A DNA stretch of 64,000 nucleotides from Muscardinus avellanarius (GCA_963383645.1 OY726571.1:25281616-25345615), one strand, 5' to 3'; shown: positions 44,661-57,921, counted from the stretch's first letter. Notes: a model not told the origin generated them from the letters alone. Numbers and translations are program-made.

Positions 44661-45159
44661 AATGAATGACAACACCTAGGACCAAGAGAGACAACATTAT
44701 ATACCTACAGATTATGTACTGTATGCACATGTTATCATTATATTCACAGAATTTTAAGTATCAATTGCACTGGTGAGCATTTTGAAACGTAATTGACAAA
44801 ATAAAAACTCCATCTGTGGTCTGAATGAAACTATCTGAGGAGAAAATTAGTGAGCTAGGAACTCAAACTAGAGAGTTCCTGAAAATTTCTCCAGATTGAA
44901 GACTTCATGAATTTCAAGCAGAAACTGAAAAAATATTCATGGAGGAATTTTGGAACACTAATGATAAAATTTTTAAAAAGCCCAAAGCTTGTAAAACACA
45001 AATCAGGTTTTCTTATTTATACTAGCTGAGAGTAATCCTCTGTTGTCTGTGCCGCCCTGCAATCAGGACCACTCAAGTTTTCCACCTCCAGGTAGATAAA
45101 TCCAGAAGATTTCCACCTCCAGGTAGGCAGCTGCAATGAGGAGGTTAATACACAGTGTA

Positions 45160-45938
45160 TTAGTCGGCTTTAGCTGCTATAACACAGTTCCAAAAGACTA
45201 GAAGCCTCAAATCAAGGTGTCTGCTGTTCTAGTTCCCAGTGATGAATCATTCTAGCTCCAGTTTCTCTCTTCTTATAAGGACACTGATCCTGTAACCAAA
45301 TGCAATGGATTTGCCTCATAGTGAACGCAAATTAATTAAGCACAACTAGAGGTAAAAGAGCAGGGAGAGGCTTATTACTTGCAGTGAAGTAAGTAAGGAG
45401 AACTCTGGATATGATTCTCAAAGCTAAAAAGGTTTTATTGGAGAAACTTAAACATATTCATATAGAAAAGACTTGTCATTACATGTAGAAGCAGGTACAT
45501 TCCCGAGCATGCTCAGTTCAAGGTTATACTCACAAGTTCAAAAAGGTGGCAGGAGGCCCTGAATACCTCTGAGTGGAGAATTTAGTATTATAATGAGTAA
45601 AGTTTACTCTAGATCACTTAAAATAGGTGAGCCAAAGTGACAGTGATTTGGGCTTCTTTTTTGTAAGATTTCATGAAAAGCCTTTGTTGAAACAAACAAT
45701 AGCAATCACAACAATAAAATCAACTTTGAAGGTGTGTTATTCTTTTTTTAAAGGACAGCAGATTTTCAACATAAGTAGGAGGTTGCCCCTAAAGTGGCGA
45801 TAACCTCATTATGAGGACCCCATCCTTACAACCTCAGCTAACCCAATGACCTCTCAATGAATTCATCTCCAGTGACTATCACATTGGGTGTCCAAATTTC
45901 AACATAAGAATTTTGATAGATCACAATTCAGTCCATAG
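45160..45938 (-). mobile_element. MLT1 LTR with an unidentified insert
   Basis: 'gtattagtcggctttagctg...ttcttataaggacactgatcc' (45160-45320) and 'ttatgaggaccccatcctta...cacaattcagtccatag' (about 45803-45938) are the two ends of a reverse-oriented MLT1. Between them about 480 bp does not belong to MLT1. Confidence 0.78.
45322..45800 (-). other. unidentified insert in MLT1, possibly an LTR
   Basis: It starts 'tgaacgcaaatt' and carries 'ggttttattggag' at 45432, which on the minus strand gives AATAAA. Reverse-oriented LTR is the simplest guess. I could not find matching ends or a clean target duplication. Confidence 0.3.
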
Positions 45939-46862
45939 TGTACCAGTATTGGAAAGGACCTAGGAAGGTTTGAGAAAGCTCTGATTATTATATTTCAAAA
46001 ATTGGTGAAAGGACTTGGTTTCTGCCCAAAAAAAAAAAAAAAAAAAAAAAGGCAGGCAACTATTCCAATGTAAATTAACCTAGCTAAAGGGCAAGTCTAT
46101 AGGAGAGGGGAACTAGGACTTCCTCATCCTCTTTCTAAAGACAGGTTTACATAATAATTGGATAATCTAGCTAGGATGGGAGGAGGGGTCGACCTTTAAC
46201 CATGAACTTCCTGAAAAGAGACACCTAGGGGGGGAAAAAAGTACACCTTGGCGGGAAAGTAAGGAGTGGTACCTTACAGGGTAAGGGGAGGTACCTTACA
46301 GGGGCTTTTCCTACGTCAGAATTACGTGAACTAGATGGAGGGTGTCGTGTATAAAGTCTGTTCCGTGTTTTGTAACTCAGTGAATTCGTTCGAACACCTC
46401 CCCATGCCACTCTTGAATGGCAAGGGGCTATAACTGTCTTCTATATTTCTATCTTTTTTTTTTTTTTTTGGTGGTACTGGGGGTGGAACCCAGAGGCTTT
46501 CTACCTCCGGGCTATACTCCCAGACCTATTTTATATTTTACTTAGAAACAGGGTCTCATTAAGTTGCTGAGAGCCTCACCAAGTAGCTGAGGCTGGCTTC
46601 AAACCTGTGCGATCCTCCTGTCTCAGCCTCCCAAGCACCCAAGCATGGGGATTACAAGCATGCCACCACACCCGGCTATTTCTATCTTTTTAATAAACTT
46701 CTTTAAATCTTTAGCAAGAGTCCGGGGTAATGTGTGTTTATCCTTAGCTCAGGATAAGAACCCCCCCTTTTTAAAAATCTTTTTCTGTTTTTGTATTTTG
46801 AGGGAAATTGTATCTGGAACCCCTCCAGGGGTCCCCAGGGACAGTTTCCCCATACCATTACA
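45939..46862 (+). mobile_element. solo LTR, family LTR-A (copy 3), with a SINE inside
   Basis: TGTACC...CATTACA with a perfect 5-bp duplication CATAG (45934-45938 and 46863-46867). It keeps the CRE-like 'ctacgtcagaattacg' (about 46310), TATAAA at 46350-46355, and AATAAA just after the SINE (about 46692). An A run of about 22 at 46029 interrupts U3. It landed at the very end of the MLT1. Confidence 0.9.
46458..46677 (-). mobile_element. B1-ID SINE, long subtype, inside LTR-A copy 3
   Basis: Poly-T, 'ggtggtactgggggtggaac', both 'ctca(c/t)' blocks, 'cccaagcaccc' duplicated once, and B1 end 'gccaccacacccggct'. 'atttctatctttt' is repeated on both sides (about 46444 and 46678). It separates the TATA box from the poly(A) signal of the LTR. 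Confidence 0.95.
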
Positions 46863-47527
46863 CATAGCACCTAGATATTAATTGTGCTTTGCATAAAACA
46901 GGAAATAAAAGGCAGGCTGTAGTATTTCTCTTACTGTAATTGAAAAAGTAAAATTGCAGTATAAGCCAGAAACATGTGTGCAGTCCCAAACTGAGCAGAC
47001 CCTAAAGCAAACAAAATTACACTAAGCAAAGTGATATAAAAAATGTAACAGACAATTTTTGATGAAAATAAAATGGGTTTGCAGTATTAATATTATAGAA
47101 AACAGAATTCAAAGAAAAAAGAATTTACTGTTTTTTCCTTAAAAGAGGCATATATTTTGTATTTATAAAAGATATAAACCACAAAAAGTATATAAACAGT
47201 AGCAAATTTTCATGCATCTCTACACACAGCAATCCTGTGTTTGAGGCCATTTCAGAACCAGCCAAAATTGCTGTCACTTTGATTCATCCTTCTTAGTACC
47301 TAGAGTGAATCTGGCTCATTATAATGCTCAGTTCTCCATATAGAAGCATTTCTTGTCTGCCATGTTTTGAATATGTGAGTATGACCTTGAACTCAGCAAC
47401 CTCTGGAATGTGCCTACATTTATAGGCAGTGAGGAGTCTCTCCTATATGAATATGCATAAGAAGTTTCCCCCATAGAAGCCCCTTGACCATCCTCAGCAT
47501 TATATAAAACATCTCCCCCACCCCAAA

Positions 47528-47690
47528 AGTAACTTAGTGAAACCCTGTTTCAAAATAAAAACTAAAATAGAGCTGAGGGTGTAGTTCAGAGGTAAAAACG
47601 TCCCTGGGTTCAATCCCTAGCAGAAAGAAAAGAAAGAAAGAGGAAAGGAGGGAGGAAGGGAGGAAGAAAGGAAGGAGTCTTTTGCCATCT
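47528..47690 (+). mobile_element. 5'-truncated B1-ID SINE with purine tail
   Basis: Begins inside the B1 half at 'aacttagtgaaaccctgtttc', then 'gctgagggtgtagttcagagg', 'ctgggttcaatccctagc' and a GAAA/GGAA tail. Confidence 0.82.
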
Positions 47691-47995
47691 TTGTTCTGGT
47701 GTTCAGGGGAAAGTTGTTTTGAGAATTATCTCCAATGCTGTACTTAACTAGCCATAAGCGGAAGCTCATAGAAAAACAATAAGAAATGGAAAAGTTTACA
47801 GTTATAATATGAGAATTTGATATATCTTTTTAGGAAAAAGCAGAGTAATTTGACAAAAACTAAGGACATTAACTATTTGACATTAGTTGTGCTAATTTAT
47901 ATTAGCTCTCTTTCCCTAGTATAAATAAAAGCTAATACTTTCAAAAGACCAATAAAATAAATAGACTTGATAAGGAAAAAGACACACATACATAA

Positions 47996-47998
<3 letters not shown>

Positions 47999-48040
<42 letters not shown>
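47999..48040. repeat. (CA)n microsatellite
   Basis: A pure CA run of about 20 units. Confidence 0.96.
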
Positions 48041-48043
<3 letters not shown>

Positions 48044-48309
48044 GAATAGGACTAGAAATTAGAATGAAACCTAATCCAATCCCAAGCAGATAAAATATTT
48101 AAAATTTGGCAAATAATTTTTATTCCAGAGCTGAAAATGTAGCATAAATAAAAAGTAGACCTATATGACATCACTTGTAAATATAGATTTAAAAATCATA
48201 AATAAAAAATATTGTCATATAGAGTCCATCACTCTGTGCCAAAGCGGTATTTATACAAGGCATGCAAGGATGATTCATTATCACAAAAGGGAGTTGAGAA
48301 AAGTCATCA

Positions 48310-48415
48310 TTAAACTCGGAGCCAGAGATCTGTGTTCTCGTCCTAAATCTTGCAGGTCACTCAGGCTGTCTGAGCTGCAGCAATGTTTATCTTTAATATC
48401 TCTCTCAACTTTAAA
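48310..48415 (+). repeat. possible MIR fragment
   Basis: 'actcggagccagagatctgtg' and 'tgcaggtcactcaggctgtctgag' weakly follow MIR order. Low certainty. The rest of 47.7-49.0 kb shows nothing recognisable. Confidence 0.4.
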
Positions 48416-49045
48416 AGCAAATTATGAAAAATAAGATTTTAGGGCGTGAGGGAAACGCATTTGTATATAATGCTCTCATCGAGAGTCATTAGGTTAAATG
48501 TGTTAAACATATATTTATATAAAGATGAAAGTTCCTCGTGAGTCATATTTGTAAGGCCACTCCTAAGGATTTAATGAAAGGGCACGATTTCTGAAGTAGA
48601 AGAATGAGAATCAAACTGTCCTGGGAGTGTGCTGGTTACTCAAGTTGTTACCAAAAGTAAATAACTAGGGTGGACTATGAATTAGCAAGAGCTACTGAAG
48701 CACATTAATCCTCAAGCATGAACCTACAAAAAGCCAGATAAATCTGAGAACCATTAAGTCAAGCAATTTAGATCAAGCACTGTGTTTTTAGGCTCAGAGA
48801 GAAACATCTTTTCTTTGACACCTAATGCTTTTCAATTATTCCTCTGTAGTTGATGTCCATGACACACCGGCAGTAAAGTATTATTATGTGACTTTACAAA
48901 GCACCATGACATAATAAGATGGATAAAATATTATGCAAACACAAAAATAAAGTTTACAAAGAATAATAATACCTTTAGAGAAAATGCCTTTAAAATAATA
49001 TAAATTTTTTAAGAAGCATAATGTAAAAATGTGAATACAATGTTT

Positions 49046-49178
49046 TAAAATAAAGAATAAAATATAAGTCTGGGGGTGTATCTCAGAGGTAGAATGTCTC
49101 TGGGTTCCATCCCCAATACTGCAAATAAATAAATAAATAAATAAATAAATAAAATAAAGACATATACCTTATGTACAC

Positions 49179-49232
<54 letters not shown>
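49046..49232 (+). mobile_element. 5'-truncated SINE with (AAAT)n tail, then (CA)n(TA)n
   Basis: Only the linker 'ttaaaataaagaataaaata' and ID half ('gggggtgtatctcagaggtag', 'ctgggttccatccccaa') remain, followed by (AAAT)n. A CA run (49183-49220) and a TA run follow 30 bp on. Confidence 0.85.
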
Positions 49233-49365
49233 ATTTGGGTCTTCAGTTTCTATAACCATCTGGGTTTACTCTTTCCTCCAAAGTTAATATGTTAAAAGTT
49301 CAATTTTTTTAAACTTTCCAGATTTTTTTTGATCATCCACTTTTGCCACTTTTGCATGTGAACAC

Positions 49366-49588
49366 TTTTATTTTTTTTTTTTTTTTGGTGGTACTGGGGG
49401 TGAAACCCAGGGGTTTTCTACCTCCAGGCTATACTCCCAGACCTTTTATATTTTTATTTGGAAACAGGGTCTCACTAAGTTGCTGAGAGCTTCACTAAGT
49501 AGCTGAGGCTGGCTTCGAACCTGTGTGATCCTCCTGTCTCAGCCTCCCAAGCACGGGGATTACAAACGTGCGCCACCACACCTGGCAT
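49366..49588 (-). mobile_element. B1-ID SINE, long subtype
   Basis: Poly-T of about 20, 'ggtggtactgggggtgaaac', both 'ctcactaagt' blocks, and B1 end 'gccaccacacctggc'. 'gcatgtgaacacttt' is repeated on both sides (about 49354 and 49586). Confidence 0.95.
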
Positions 49589-49992
49589 GTGAACACTTTG
49601 TTCTGCCCTCACCTTCTATAAGGACGAACACCCCCATCACATTGATTCTAAGATTACCACTAAATTAATGTCCTTGGTGTGAAGACATTTACTCAAAATG
49701 GAGAATTACAGAGAGAAATTTCTAAAGCACATATAAGAAACTACCTGAAACTGGCTAGAATAAGGGGAGAATTTCCTATTGTGTATTAAGTTTATTGTAA
49801 AGCTACAAAAATTGATGCAGTGGTACTGTACTTAGAATAAATTAATAAAATAAATAGTATATCCAAAAATTAAATACTGACATATAAAGGAAGTGTTCAG
49901 TAACAGTAGGGAAAGAGCAGACCCTTTACTAGTCAGCAAGAAAACTTTTTAAATTCAGTTAAATTCTCCATTGCATGTTTTATTCTACAATA

Positions 49993-50340
49993 AAGATGGG
50001 TGCTAGAGCTTGGATCTGGATGGCTTGTCCCCCAGAAGGGTGCTATTAGGAGGCTGTGGAGCCTTTAACAGGCGGGGCCTAGTGAGAGGTCTTTGGGAAA
50101 CTGGGGGCATACACAACCTTAAAGGGAATTGTGGGGCCCCAGGCCCTTCCCCTCTTTGGGGAAGAGGTGACTGTCTATACCCTTCTGCCATAGCATGCTG
50201 GCTTACCACATGCCCCAAAGCAAGAGGGTCAGTCAAACACGGATTAGAACCTTCAAAACTGTAAGTCAAGACAACCCTTTTATAAGTTGGTTATGTCAGG
50301 CATTTGTTACAGTAACAGAACAGTGACTGACACAATGGGT
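49993..50340 (+). mobile_element. MaLR/MLT-like LTR fragment
   Basis: 'ggcggggcctagtgagaggtc', 'gaattgtggggcccc', 'aactgtaagtcaagacaacc' and 'ttataagttggttatgtcagg', then 'acagtaacagaacagtgactgac', are typical of a MaLR-type LTR in sense orientation. The two overlapping open frames here are by-products. Confidence 0.62.
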
Positions 50341-50384
50341 TAAAGATTTACATATACAAAAATGAAAATATTCAACATTAGATT

Positions 50385-50579
50385 TTTTTCTTTTTTTTTT
50401 TTTTTTGGTGGTACTGGAGATGGAACCCTTCTACCTCCGGGCTATACTCCCAGACCGATTTTATATTTTATTTGGAAACAGAGTCTCTTAAGCCAGCAAG
50501 GCTGGCTTCTAACTTGCACGATCCTCCTGTCTCCGCCTCCCAAGTGCAGGGATTAAAAGCTGCGCCACCATGCCTGGCA
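50385..50579 (-). mobile_element. B1-ID SINE, short 'cttaagagacc' subtype
   Basis: Poly-T, 'ggtggtactggagatggaac' with a small deletion in the ID half, 'cagagtctcttaagccagc', and B1 end 'gccaccatgcctggc'. Confidence 0.92.
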
Positions 50580-52950
50580 ACAGTAGATTCTTATATACGT
50601 GACCACTGATAAATTTTTGGAGCCGCCAAGGAGTTTCCAAAGCATAAGAGAAAAACTAGAAGTCTTAGAAAGGAACTAACAAGCACATTTCTAAAAAGTG
50701 GTTCAAAGGAAATAACTAGGTAAGAAGACAAATGCATACTTAACATTATTCTTGTACTGCTGCTTAGAAAATCTAAATTTTTGAACTAATTTAAGTACTT
50801 ATCAAAAAGATTTAGTTCAATAAATTATACTTCCATGTCATAGAATACCATGTCCTAATTAAAAATACTCTATATCCATGTTTATCAGTATGGAAAGATG
50901 TTCCAAAAAAGGTTAACAAGTGGAGAAAATGGTTATAAAACGATATGTAGTTTTGTGTGTGTGATGTTCAACCCCACAAGTAAAACTGATTTGCTTCTCT
51001 CGTCCCATAGCTTCCCACTTCTTTCTAATTCCTACAGAACAGCCAGGCTGTTTGGCATGACAGCCAACACTTTCTACATGGAATACTCCTTTTCCTCACC
51101 CAGGAGAATGTGCTGCGTTCACACAAATCTATTAGCCTGTCCCAAAAGAACTGTGCGCTGTCTCATTTTCGTGGTGCTCAAGCTGTCTTACAACCTGGAA
51201 GGAGAAATCTTCCACACGTTCTTCTTAAGGGAATTCTCCTCCTGCCTCCAGCATTGTTCCAATGTTACCTTTTGCTTAGAGGCATTAATAAGCCCCACTC
51301 CCCACTCCTTCCCTTACATCCTCACAGCACGTTTTTACCTCTTGTAGACACAAAAACTTTTCACAAACCTCTGCACACACAGTACTAAATTTCTTCTTAT
51401 GGTAAATGCTCCAGTGTTTGTGTAAATATAATGTTTATAAAATTTTAATTATTCTTAAAAGTTCTCAGACAAAAGGGAAAGAGAAATCTATAGTTTTCTG
51501 GTACTTTTACTGTTTTTAATAGTTCAAGAAGAATTAATAGGAATAAAAAATACTAAGCAAAGATGCCTCATGATTTCATTCCCCAGGACAATCTTTGTTA
51601 AGAATTCAATACATATAATAGTTTATTACAGTTCATTATATTTAACATATATTTTTTTCTAGAAGAAAAGCAACAAATTATTAAAGTTTTCATCAACTTA
51701 GCAAAGTTATTAGCAAGGTTGTTCTCCCTGACTTTCTCTTAAGGTAAAAAAAAAAAAAAAGAAGTAAAGTATTGCTTTCCTTTGGAATTCCTCCTACTTC
51801 TTTCTCAGATTAGACAAGGCATTTCTTTGGTTTTCATTTTATTCAACTCCACCCATGAGTGCTAGGTTTGTCATGGGGTTTCATGATAAAGAGGCAATAA
51901 TTCATGGTAACTTGGCTGGTCTACCCAGACCTGCCTGTCTACCTGACTCATACTTCCCATCTTGTACCTTGGTTGGGATGATCTTAGGCCTCTCCTTCCT
52001 GGGCTCATATAGTCTTAGTTCCGAATGCCCGAGATTCACACAAATCACATTGTAACTGCCGCTAGCGTCTTTGGGACCTTGAGCTTACTCCTCCAGAACT
52101 GTTCCTCATACAGTCATGTATCCATCAACTTTTGAGAATCTCTTGCACACCTGATACTCACTAAATATTGGGAATCCTGTGATTAATATGACCCAGCCCT
52201 GCCTTCCAAGAGCAAAGGAAAAAGGCAGAGAACACATGATCACAGTGGGAATGAGAGAAAGAGATAGACTCAGAGTGTATGACCACGGGATCGCCAAATC
52301 GCTTTCTAACTAAGAATATGCACTTCTGTGGGAAGGAAGTAGCTAATTGTTTCATGATCCTAAGTATTGTCTAAGTTTCTTCCTCAAAACTAATAAAAAA
52401 TGGAGTTGGAACTAATATGTAATTTGGAGTGACTTGTACTTTGCCCAAAATATTCTTTCCAAGGTGATCTGGAGTGGCCAGCAGTACACAGCAAAGGTGA
52501 GGATCCTCTCACCAGGGTCTGGCACCTAGAAAGTTTCAGTGAATATTTGATAAATTAACTACTTAATACCTAATGGGCATCACAGGCCAGAGAAGAGGAA
52601 ACTTTCTATTAGTGTGGACTGACAAAGGCTAGGGCATAGAAAATGTGAGTTTAGGGACAAGAGTGGAGGATGAAAGTCATTTCTTGGGACATGAACTTGG
52701 GCTGGGCAGTTGCTCATCTATTTTTAAAGCTCATTTTTTAGGAAAAATAAAAATAATGATGATGATGGTCTGCAAGTTTGGAAATTATTAGCAGACTTTA
52801 TAGAACTATAATAAATGAGTGCTTTGACCTATAACAAAGTAAAAATAACATTCCAAATGTGGAATACAGATGCTCCTTGAATGACAATGAGCCTGTGTCC
52901 TAGAAAACCTACCACAATTTGAAACTATCCTATCAAAAATGCACTTAATA
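50580..52950. other. mostly unique sequence
   Basis: No gene supported. An L2-like sense end 'ggtctggcacctagaaagtttcagtg...tttgataaatta' lies at about 52514-52560, and the block 'cactaaatattgggaatcctg' near 52160 is weakly L2-like. The open frames at 50898-51388 show no recognisable domain. Confidence 0.45.
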
Positions 52951-52951
52951 A

Positions 52952-53142
52952 GCCATATGTGATGGTGCATTCCTGTAATCCCAGTCTTGGGAGACTGTGG
53001 CAAGAGGATCACAGGTTCAAGGCTAGCCTTAGCAACTTAGCAAGGCCTATAGCAACTTATTAAGACCTTGTTTCAAAATAAAAAATAAAAAACAGAGCCG
53101 GGGGTGTAGCTCAGAGGTAGACTGCTCCTGGGCTCAATTCCC

Positions 53143-53190
<48 letters not shown>
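52952..53190 (+). mobile_element. old B1-ID SINE with (CA)n tail
   Basis: 'taagccatatgtgatggtgc', 'ggatcacaggttcaagg', linker 'caaaataaaaaataaaaaac', 'ggggtgtagctcagaggtag' and 'ctgggctcaattcccagta', then (CA)n at about 53150-53189. Confidence 0.9.
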
Positions 53191-53192
<2 letters not shown>

Positions 53193-55860
53193 GTTTCATA
53201 AACCTAACCTACAGAACACCATAGCTTAGCAACAGTGCATTGTAGACTATCAGTCATTTGCCCTTGTGATTATGTGGCTAGCAGGAAGAGGATATTCTAT
53301 CACATAACGCCAGCCCAGGAAAAGATTACAATCCAAAATTCAAAATACAACGTATGCTGGATACATATCATTTACATGCTATGGCAAAGTCAGAAACCCC
53401 TAAGTGGGATCATCACAAGTCAGAGACCTTCTATATAGCTTTACCACTAAGAAGTAATATCCCAGACCTCTAATTCAATGTAGACATTCACATTTTGGCA
53501 AGTTATTAACAAAAGCCTGTAAGTTTCAGGTGTGTGAAGGAAGGAGCAGGGACAGATTTTTCTGTGACGTGCACTACCTGCTTTGGTCCACCTAGTGAAG
53601 TTCTGGGCTTCCAGGTGTGGCAACCAAGCAGGGAAGCGCTCCAGCAGATGCCTGGGGAGCAGAGTGGAAGCACAGCTGTTTGGCTCAGAGAGCAGCAGAG
53701 AGGAAGAACGCTTCTGCCTGCCACAGATATCAGCTGGCATATCTGCTATTCTTGCAAATTGGTCTATATTGAACTCGTAATTCGGGGACTAAAATTAAAA
53801 CTAAAATGAAGCCACAATTTCTGGAATAAGCCTTCAAACATTCCAGTCATCGCCACACTTCCTTTCACACAGCCAGCCACCTTCTGAGGCTAAAAAGGAA
53901 TTTCCTCTAAGCACACAAAAGTCTGAAGAGAGTTCTTCAAAGATCCTTGAGGGGGATTTATCTGATTGTTGTGAAGGAAAGTTTAAGATGCCTCAGAGAC
54001 TACATGGATAGAAAACCCCTTTAGACTGTCAAGGTGAGAGGAGGTTATCGTAGACATTTGCACAAGAATGTATCGAGTTTGAGATCCTACTCGAAACTGA
54101 AAGAGCAAGAGGACTATTAAAGACACAACCCTGTAAAGTCAAGACTAAGAGCACACACGTGTATATGTCCGCATTATATGTACATGCTTTTATATATGAA
54201 TACAGGGGGGAATTCCAAAATATCAACTTCTATGACTGCACAGCGTGATCAATTGTCTTAGTTTGTCTGAAACTTAGGGATGTTTCTGGGATGTGGGCCT
54301 TTAGCATTAAAACATAAAGTCCTGGAAAACTAGGAAGGGTGGTCAGCCTGTATGAGGACATTCATCAACCAGAACAGATGCCAGCTATCCACAGCCAACA
54401 TAGCCATTGGTGACACCATGCTGACCTAGCATCCTTGCCAGCCAACTGAGGATATATGTGCCAGACAAACCCAGGGGATCGTGCAGTTCATGTTTAGTTC
54501 CCCAAACTGCTCCTGCCTTCTCCTGCCTCTGGGCTTTTGCATACATTGTTTTCTCCACCTTGACAATCCCTTTCTGACCGGAAACCTGTCATTTCTTGCA
54601 AGAAGACTCCATAACATTGTGGATACTAAATTAGCTACTTTTCTGGAGTTCCTTCCTCAGACTCCATATTTACTCCTATGTTCAAGATGTGGGAGTGGAA
54701 GGAGGAGGTGAAGTAAAAAGACAATTTCAGAGAAGCAAGACTGCTCACACAGATTTGCTTGTGATGGAGGATGAACATGCCCAGATTCTGAATCTAAGTA
54801 ATTTACTCACAGTTGGTACCATTCTCCAGGGAGTCACTAAAATTATGATGGCCTTTTGTTTATGGTGCCAGGCTCCCAGGCAGAACACAAAGGAATCTGA
54901 ATCCAATGATTTCTAGTCACAATACTAAAGACCCACTGTTTCTGCAAGTGTAGGCCAGAGCCCTGTGAATAAGAGAAATATTTTTTCTTTAAGTTAGTTC
55001 ATGTTGTCTCTGAGGAAATTATTACTGTATGTCTTGGAGAACTATAATTAGTTAATAAGGCACCAGCGGACCCCTCAACCCTCCCACGTGGAAAGACAAC
55101 AGCACTAGAGGACCCTGTGGTTCTCATTGTCCCTCCCTCTGCCTGACTGGAAAGAGTCAACCTCCTTGAGGTTGTGAGATTCAGGAAAGAACCAAAGACA
55201 TGAAAACTGCCTTCCTGTGGAAGAGTCATGATTTTTTTCTGGGAGCCAGGTCAAGCACAAGTGCGAACAGGTAGAACCAGGCCAAAGGAGAACACCCAAA
55301 GGGACCATATCAATTAAGATCCCAGCATAAAATAAATGGCATACTCACAGCAGGAAAATTCAAGGAGAGTTGAATAGAGGGCTTACTTCTAAAGGTCTAG
55401 GGAGAGTATAGAGAAACCACAGGGATTGGCTGTTAGGATTAACAGCTGGGCTGGTACAGCAGCTGTTACCACTACTAGGTCTAAGTGGTGAAGGGAGGGA
55501 GTGGTTACTCCAACCCAGAAACAAAGAGGGCTACATGGGGAGGGCCATGTGGTAGGAGCTTGACACCCATGGTGGCAGGACACAGACAGCAGGCAGGGAT
55601 GTGCAGAAGGAAGCTAAACCCCAATCCCCTCCCTCCAGTTTCCTATTAATTTTATGCTTGGGCCAAAGAGTAAGGCGATCTTTGGTATAATCCCAGGTTA
55701 TCCTTCTGATACCCATAATAAAAAGGAGAAATGTAGAGAAAGTCTGGAGGACCACCAGAAGGTGTCAATACATGGATACTCCCATTAGGAAAGCATACAT
55801 TGTGTGATCATTTCTTTTAGGTCTACAAAGAAAGCTCAAAATACTTAGAACTTGAGTCTT
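53190..55860. other. mostly unique sequence
   Basis: No exon or well-defined transposon. 'ctgggcttttgcatacattg' near 54530 is weakly L2-like. Overlapping open frames on both strands at 53447-53809 have no domain I recognise. Confidence 0.4.
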
Positions 55861-55864
55861 GGCA

Positions 55865-56130
55865 GTGGTTTAAAACATTAGTGAGACTACCTAGGTTAAA
55901 ATCCTTGCTTCAGCACTTAGTAACCATATCACCTGGAATAAGTTACTTCATCCCTATAAGACTTGGTTCACTTACCTATGAACTAGGCACAATAATAATT
56001 CATATTCACATAATATTATTGGTCATGTAATTATATATGTTCAAAGGATTGTTGAGATTCTGTAAAGCAACCAATATACTGAATGCTGTATAGTAGCTGT
56101 TCAATAGATATTCACATTATTTTTTTTCTG
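55865..56130 (+). repeat. MIR SINE
   Basis: 'ctacctaggttaaaatcctt', 'cacttagtaaccatatcacc', 'taagttacttcatccctata', 'ttcacttacctatgaactagg' and 'gattgttgagattctgtaaa' are in MIR order. Confidence 0.85.
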
Positions 56131-56134
56131 TTAT

Positions 56135-57110
56135 TGCTATCACTGTTTTTTGATAAATATTATATAGTCCATGTCATCCAATGTTTTCCTATTGAAGAGG
56201 CTAACAAGTCAAGAAAACAAGGGGAAAAATTAAGACATCTATACTACTCTTTCCAGCACCAAGAGAAGAGAGGAGTCAGGTTAGTGGATGTGTTAAGATT
56301 CAGAGGCTGTTGTGGAGCCAAGAAACCCAGAGTGCCAGAGACATAGAAGGGAATTTTGCAAGAGATATAGCAAAGCCAAACTTCCTGATTGTCTAATGTA
56401 GTTTATAACTTTCACCACCAGGAAAGGCTTGAGAGGCTCACAAATTCCTTTTAAACTTAAAAGAGAAAATAGATCAGAAGGGTAAAGCCGAGTTATAGAA
56501 CAATCTCTGTGTTATACAAAGAAATGAAAACTTTTCAGCAATCCATTGGTGATTTTAGCCTGTATGTGAAAGAGAAAATAAAACAGGGTGCCCCTGACCA
56601 AAGCAAAAAGTCACGGTGTACATGAACTTCGTTTTATATAACTGGCCTCAACTTCAGTGCATTTGCAGAAATCGATGCCATTCAAGTGTTCCCTATGGTT
56701 GGAAAGCCAGGATTTTCTCCCCTCTCTCCTACCATGAGCACAATTCCTCATAATAAAAATTCCTGTTTTGACAACCTGACACAGTTAAGTTAAAAACTGA
56801 AAATTAGTATTGGCAAGGTAATAGAACTCTATGGATCTGTGAGTCACTAGTTCAGCTTCAGATAAGAATGCAGAAGCAGAGAGTGCAGAACACAATTTCT
56901 GCCAGGGGAATATGAATGAATTGAGGGCAATCAAAGGACTAATACCAGTGACATGTATGATGCAATCCCTGGGCTTAACATTCTAGTCTTTGATTATCTT
57001 GTTATGTTGCCTGTTTTGAGTCAAGAAATGTGAGATATTGGTAGGTTGTGAGCTCCTTTTTCTTTTCTTTCTATTCTCTCTCTCTCTCGTTGTTGTTGAC
57101 TGATCTGATT
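56135..57110. other. unique sequence, no feature recognised
   Basis: Ordinary AT-rich sequence. A short TC run lies at about 57070-57090. Confidence 0.45.
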
Positions 57111-57112
57111 GA

Positions 57113-57722
57113 TTGGGTCTTTAAAAGCAATTTTATTGAAATATAATTCATGTGCAATCTAAAATGTACAATTAGTACATTCACAATTGTTTGAAACTAT
57201 CACCGTGATAGGTTGTAACTATTACCGTGATAGGTTGTAGAACAGTTTCATCACCACAAAAGTAAATTTCTATATCCATCTCCCTCTTCCCCTACCTCTA
57301 AGCAAACACTAATCTTTTTCATCTCTATGTATTTATCTATTCAGGCCACCCATTTCATATAAATGAGGTGATATGAGATCTTTTGCAACTGTCTTTTTTC
57401 ACTTAGCACAATGTTCTCAAAACTTATCTATGGTGTAGCATGTATTTCTTCTTTATTATTTTATGTCAGAATAATATTGAATATCATATTGTAATATAGT
57501 TTGTGTATCCACTGATCAGTTGCTGGGCATTTGGGCTATTTCCACCTTCTGGCTAAAAGCTGCTATAAAAATTCACATACCAGGTTTTTGTAATGACATA
57601 GGTTCACACTTGGTAGATACATTTAAGTGGAATTTATGAGTCATATGGAAACTGCTTAACTGCTTCAGGACCTTCCATATCATTTTACAAAGTGACTGTA
57701 CTCTTTTACATTCTCGTGACTC
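57113..57722. repeat. ancient L1 (L1M/L1ME-type) fragment
   Basis: 'ttttattgaaatataattcatg', 'cagtttcatcaccacaaaag', 'cccatttcatataaatga', 'cttagcacaatgttctcaaaac', 'cagttgctgggcatttggg', 'ggctatttccaccttctggc' and 'gtggaatttatgagtcatatgg' are a well-known ordered block of old mammalian L1 sequence. Orientation relative to L1 transcription was not decided. Confidence 0.82.
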
Positions 57723-57921
57723 CATTTTTTTCTGTAGCAATGGGAGTCAACCTAATATCTAAATAAAAGCACAAAATACTAGTTGTTTCTCCAGTCAATT
57801 CCACAAGTAATTCCCCTCCAGAACAAAGACTCTGATTCATTTCCCCATCTATTTCCAAGTATATATTGACTATAGCAAGGTACAGTGAAGCTTGTGAGGA
57901 TTCAAACAAGAATTGTATGGT

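Noticed and set aside
50898..51388. A possible exon with two overlapping open frames
   Set aside because: No splice-site pattern, domain or codon periodicity could be recognised. It remains possible but unsupported.
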